64,000 bases of DNA from contig SVFV01000007.1 in NCBI GenBank assembly GCA_015056655.1, positions 62,001-126,000 of the forward strand, read 5' to 3'. Source of the DNA: Butyrivibrio sp. (GTDB lineage Bacteria > Bacillota > Clostridia > Lachnospirales > Lachnospiraceae). Position 1 is the stretch's first letter; each line of letters starts with the position of its first letter. Below the pieces are notes generated by a model. The model ran no database searches, was not told where the DNA came from, and saw only the letters and a program-made list of their open reading frames with translations. Positions 63,369-64,000 of the stretch are shown here, piece after piece. Position numbers and translations under genes: made by a program.

Positions 63369-64000
63369 ATGCATAAATTAGTGAGTTTTGTGATTCCCTG
63401 CTATCGCTCGGAACAGACAATTGAAAGTGTAATAGAAGAAATAGAAGGCGCCATGGACATGCTTGTCCTTTACAGCTATGAGATCATTCTGGTGAATGAC
63501 GCTTCTCCTGATAATACCTGGGAGAAAATCTGTGAGCTGGTCAAGGGACATGATGAGATCAGGGGCTTTAATCTTGCGAAGAATTTTGGGCAGCACGCAG
63601 CTCTTATGGCTGGCTTTAATGCAGCTAAGGGCGATATTATTGTGTGCCTTGATGATGATGGCCAGACACCAGCAGATGAAGTTGGTAAGCTTCTCTATCA
63701 GATTGAGAAGGGAGCTGACGTTGCTTACGCGAGATATGCGCATAAGAAGCACAACATTTTCAGAAATTTCGGAAGTGCAATGAATGACTGGATGGCTTGC
63801 GTTATGCTTGGTAAGCCTAAGGATTTATCAGTTTCAAGTTACTTTGCAGCCAGAAGATTTGTTGTGGATGAGATGATTAAGTATAAGAGCTCATATCCAT
63901 ACGTTATAGGTTTGGTTCTTAGAACCACCAAGAATATCGTAAATGTAGATGTGACTCACAGAGCGAGAACTGTGGGCAGCAGTGGATATACCTTTGCCAA
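63369..64000 (+). CDS. ArnC/GtrB-like GT2 glycosyltransferase, cut by window edge
   Basis: This open frame starts at ATG 63369 and has no stop before the window end; it is not in the ORF track. The visible 210 residues start MHKLVSFVIPCYRSEQTIESV and include VNDASPDNTW, NFGQHAALMAGFNAAKGDIIVCLDDDGQTP and SSYFAARRFVV. This is the DPM1/ArnC/GtrB group that loads a sugar on undecaprenyl phosphate; the usual two C-terminal membrane segments would lie beyond the edge. DDDGQTP replaces the more common DxDLQDPP. It starts 9 bases after the GNAT gene and is probably part of one module with rffA. Confidence 0.88.
   Translation, partial: MHKLVSFVIPCYRSEQTIESVIEEIEGAMDMLVLYSYEIILVNDASPDNTWEKICELVKGHDEIRGFNLAKNFGQHAALMAGFNAAKGDIIVCLDDDGQTPADEVGKLLYQIEKGADVAYARYAHKKHNIFRNFGSAMNDWMACVMLGKPKDLSVSSYFAARRFVVDEMIKYKSSYPYVIGLVLRTTKNIVNVDVTHRARTVGSSGYTFA

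Noticed and set aside
63378-63783. Two ORFs at the right end (63378-63752 minus, 63496-63783 plus)
   Set aside because: Both are shadows of the truncated ArnC/GtrB-like GT2 frame starting at 63369, which the track omits because it has no stop in the window.
1-64000. tRNA, rRNA, CRISPR arrays, insertion sequences or prophage
   Set aside because: Reading the intergenic gaps, all shorter than about 210 bases, showed no cloverleaf, regularly spaced repeat, terminal inverted repeat or transposase-like protein.

Overview
The window looks like the chromosome of a motile, low-GC Gram-positive of the Lachnospiraceae (Clostridia), most like Butyrivibrio or its relatives. This rests on the gene families (FtsEX with an M23 hydrolase, CdaA-CdaR-GlmM, an Mbl/FlhO/FlhP block, YvyF after ComFC, DUF6020- and LIC_10190-type membrane proteins) and on strong AGGAGG-type ribosome sites. 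No database search was possible, so the genus is an inference. Nearly every gene lies on the + strand. I saw no rRNA, tRNA, CRISPR array, transposase or prophage gene.

Region 1 (1-9.95 kb): the end of a DUF6020-like membrane protein, an acyl-ACP thioesterase, a CvfB/YitL-like S1 protein, and on the minus strand a large GT-C-type membrane protein and a small YjfB-like motility protein. These are followed by a PucR/CdaR-type regulator, ftsE, ftsX, an EnvC/PcsB-like M23 hydrolase and a CtpA-type S41 protease, closed by a good terminator. Region 2 (10-17 kb): a degenerate PP2C-like protein next to a membrane Ser/Thr kinase, then uvrB-uvrA behind a promoter and a LexA-type box. Region 3 (17-29.2 kb): mbl, two flagellar rod/hook-type genes and a FlgJ-like rod-binding protein, with sigma-D/sigma-28-type promoters; then recD2, comFC, yvyF, two membrane proteins of unknown function, cdaA-cdaR-glmM, and HPr.

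Region 4 (29.2-64 kb): one very long, co-directional surface-glycan locus. It holds nucleotide-sugar genes (rfbD, GDP-fucose synthase), a polyisoprenyl-phosphate sugar-1-phosphate transferase that probably starts the repeat unit, a Wzz-like chain-length protein, an EpsG-like polymerase, many GT2 and GT4 transferases, several multi-pass GT-C-like proteins, and a PglK-like ABC flippase. It also holds the pseudaminic acid genes pseB-C-F-I-G, with a possible PseH about 12 kb downstream. After the Pse genes come an ATP-grasp ligase, a divergent PLP-type protein, and a protein with the D/E-D/E-G and HP motifs of GT-B sialyltransferases, which is a candidate pseudaminyl transferase. The locus ends with GtrA, an RffA/WecE-type 4-aminosugar transaminase, a GT-C-like protein, a GNAT acetyltransferase and an ArnC/GtrB-like GT2 that runs off the window.

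Together the genes suggest a cell that couples motility, wall remodelling and a complex nonulosonic-acid-containing envelope glycan. The items most worth following up are the pseudophosphatase/kinase pair, face-to-face sigma-D promoters at 4.4-4.5 kb, the Pse-linked ATP-grasp/PLP/sialyltransferase-like trio, the Wzz protein with a tyrosine-kinase-like tail that lacks a P-loop, and the Arn-like 4-aminosugar module at the right end.
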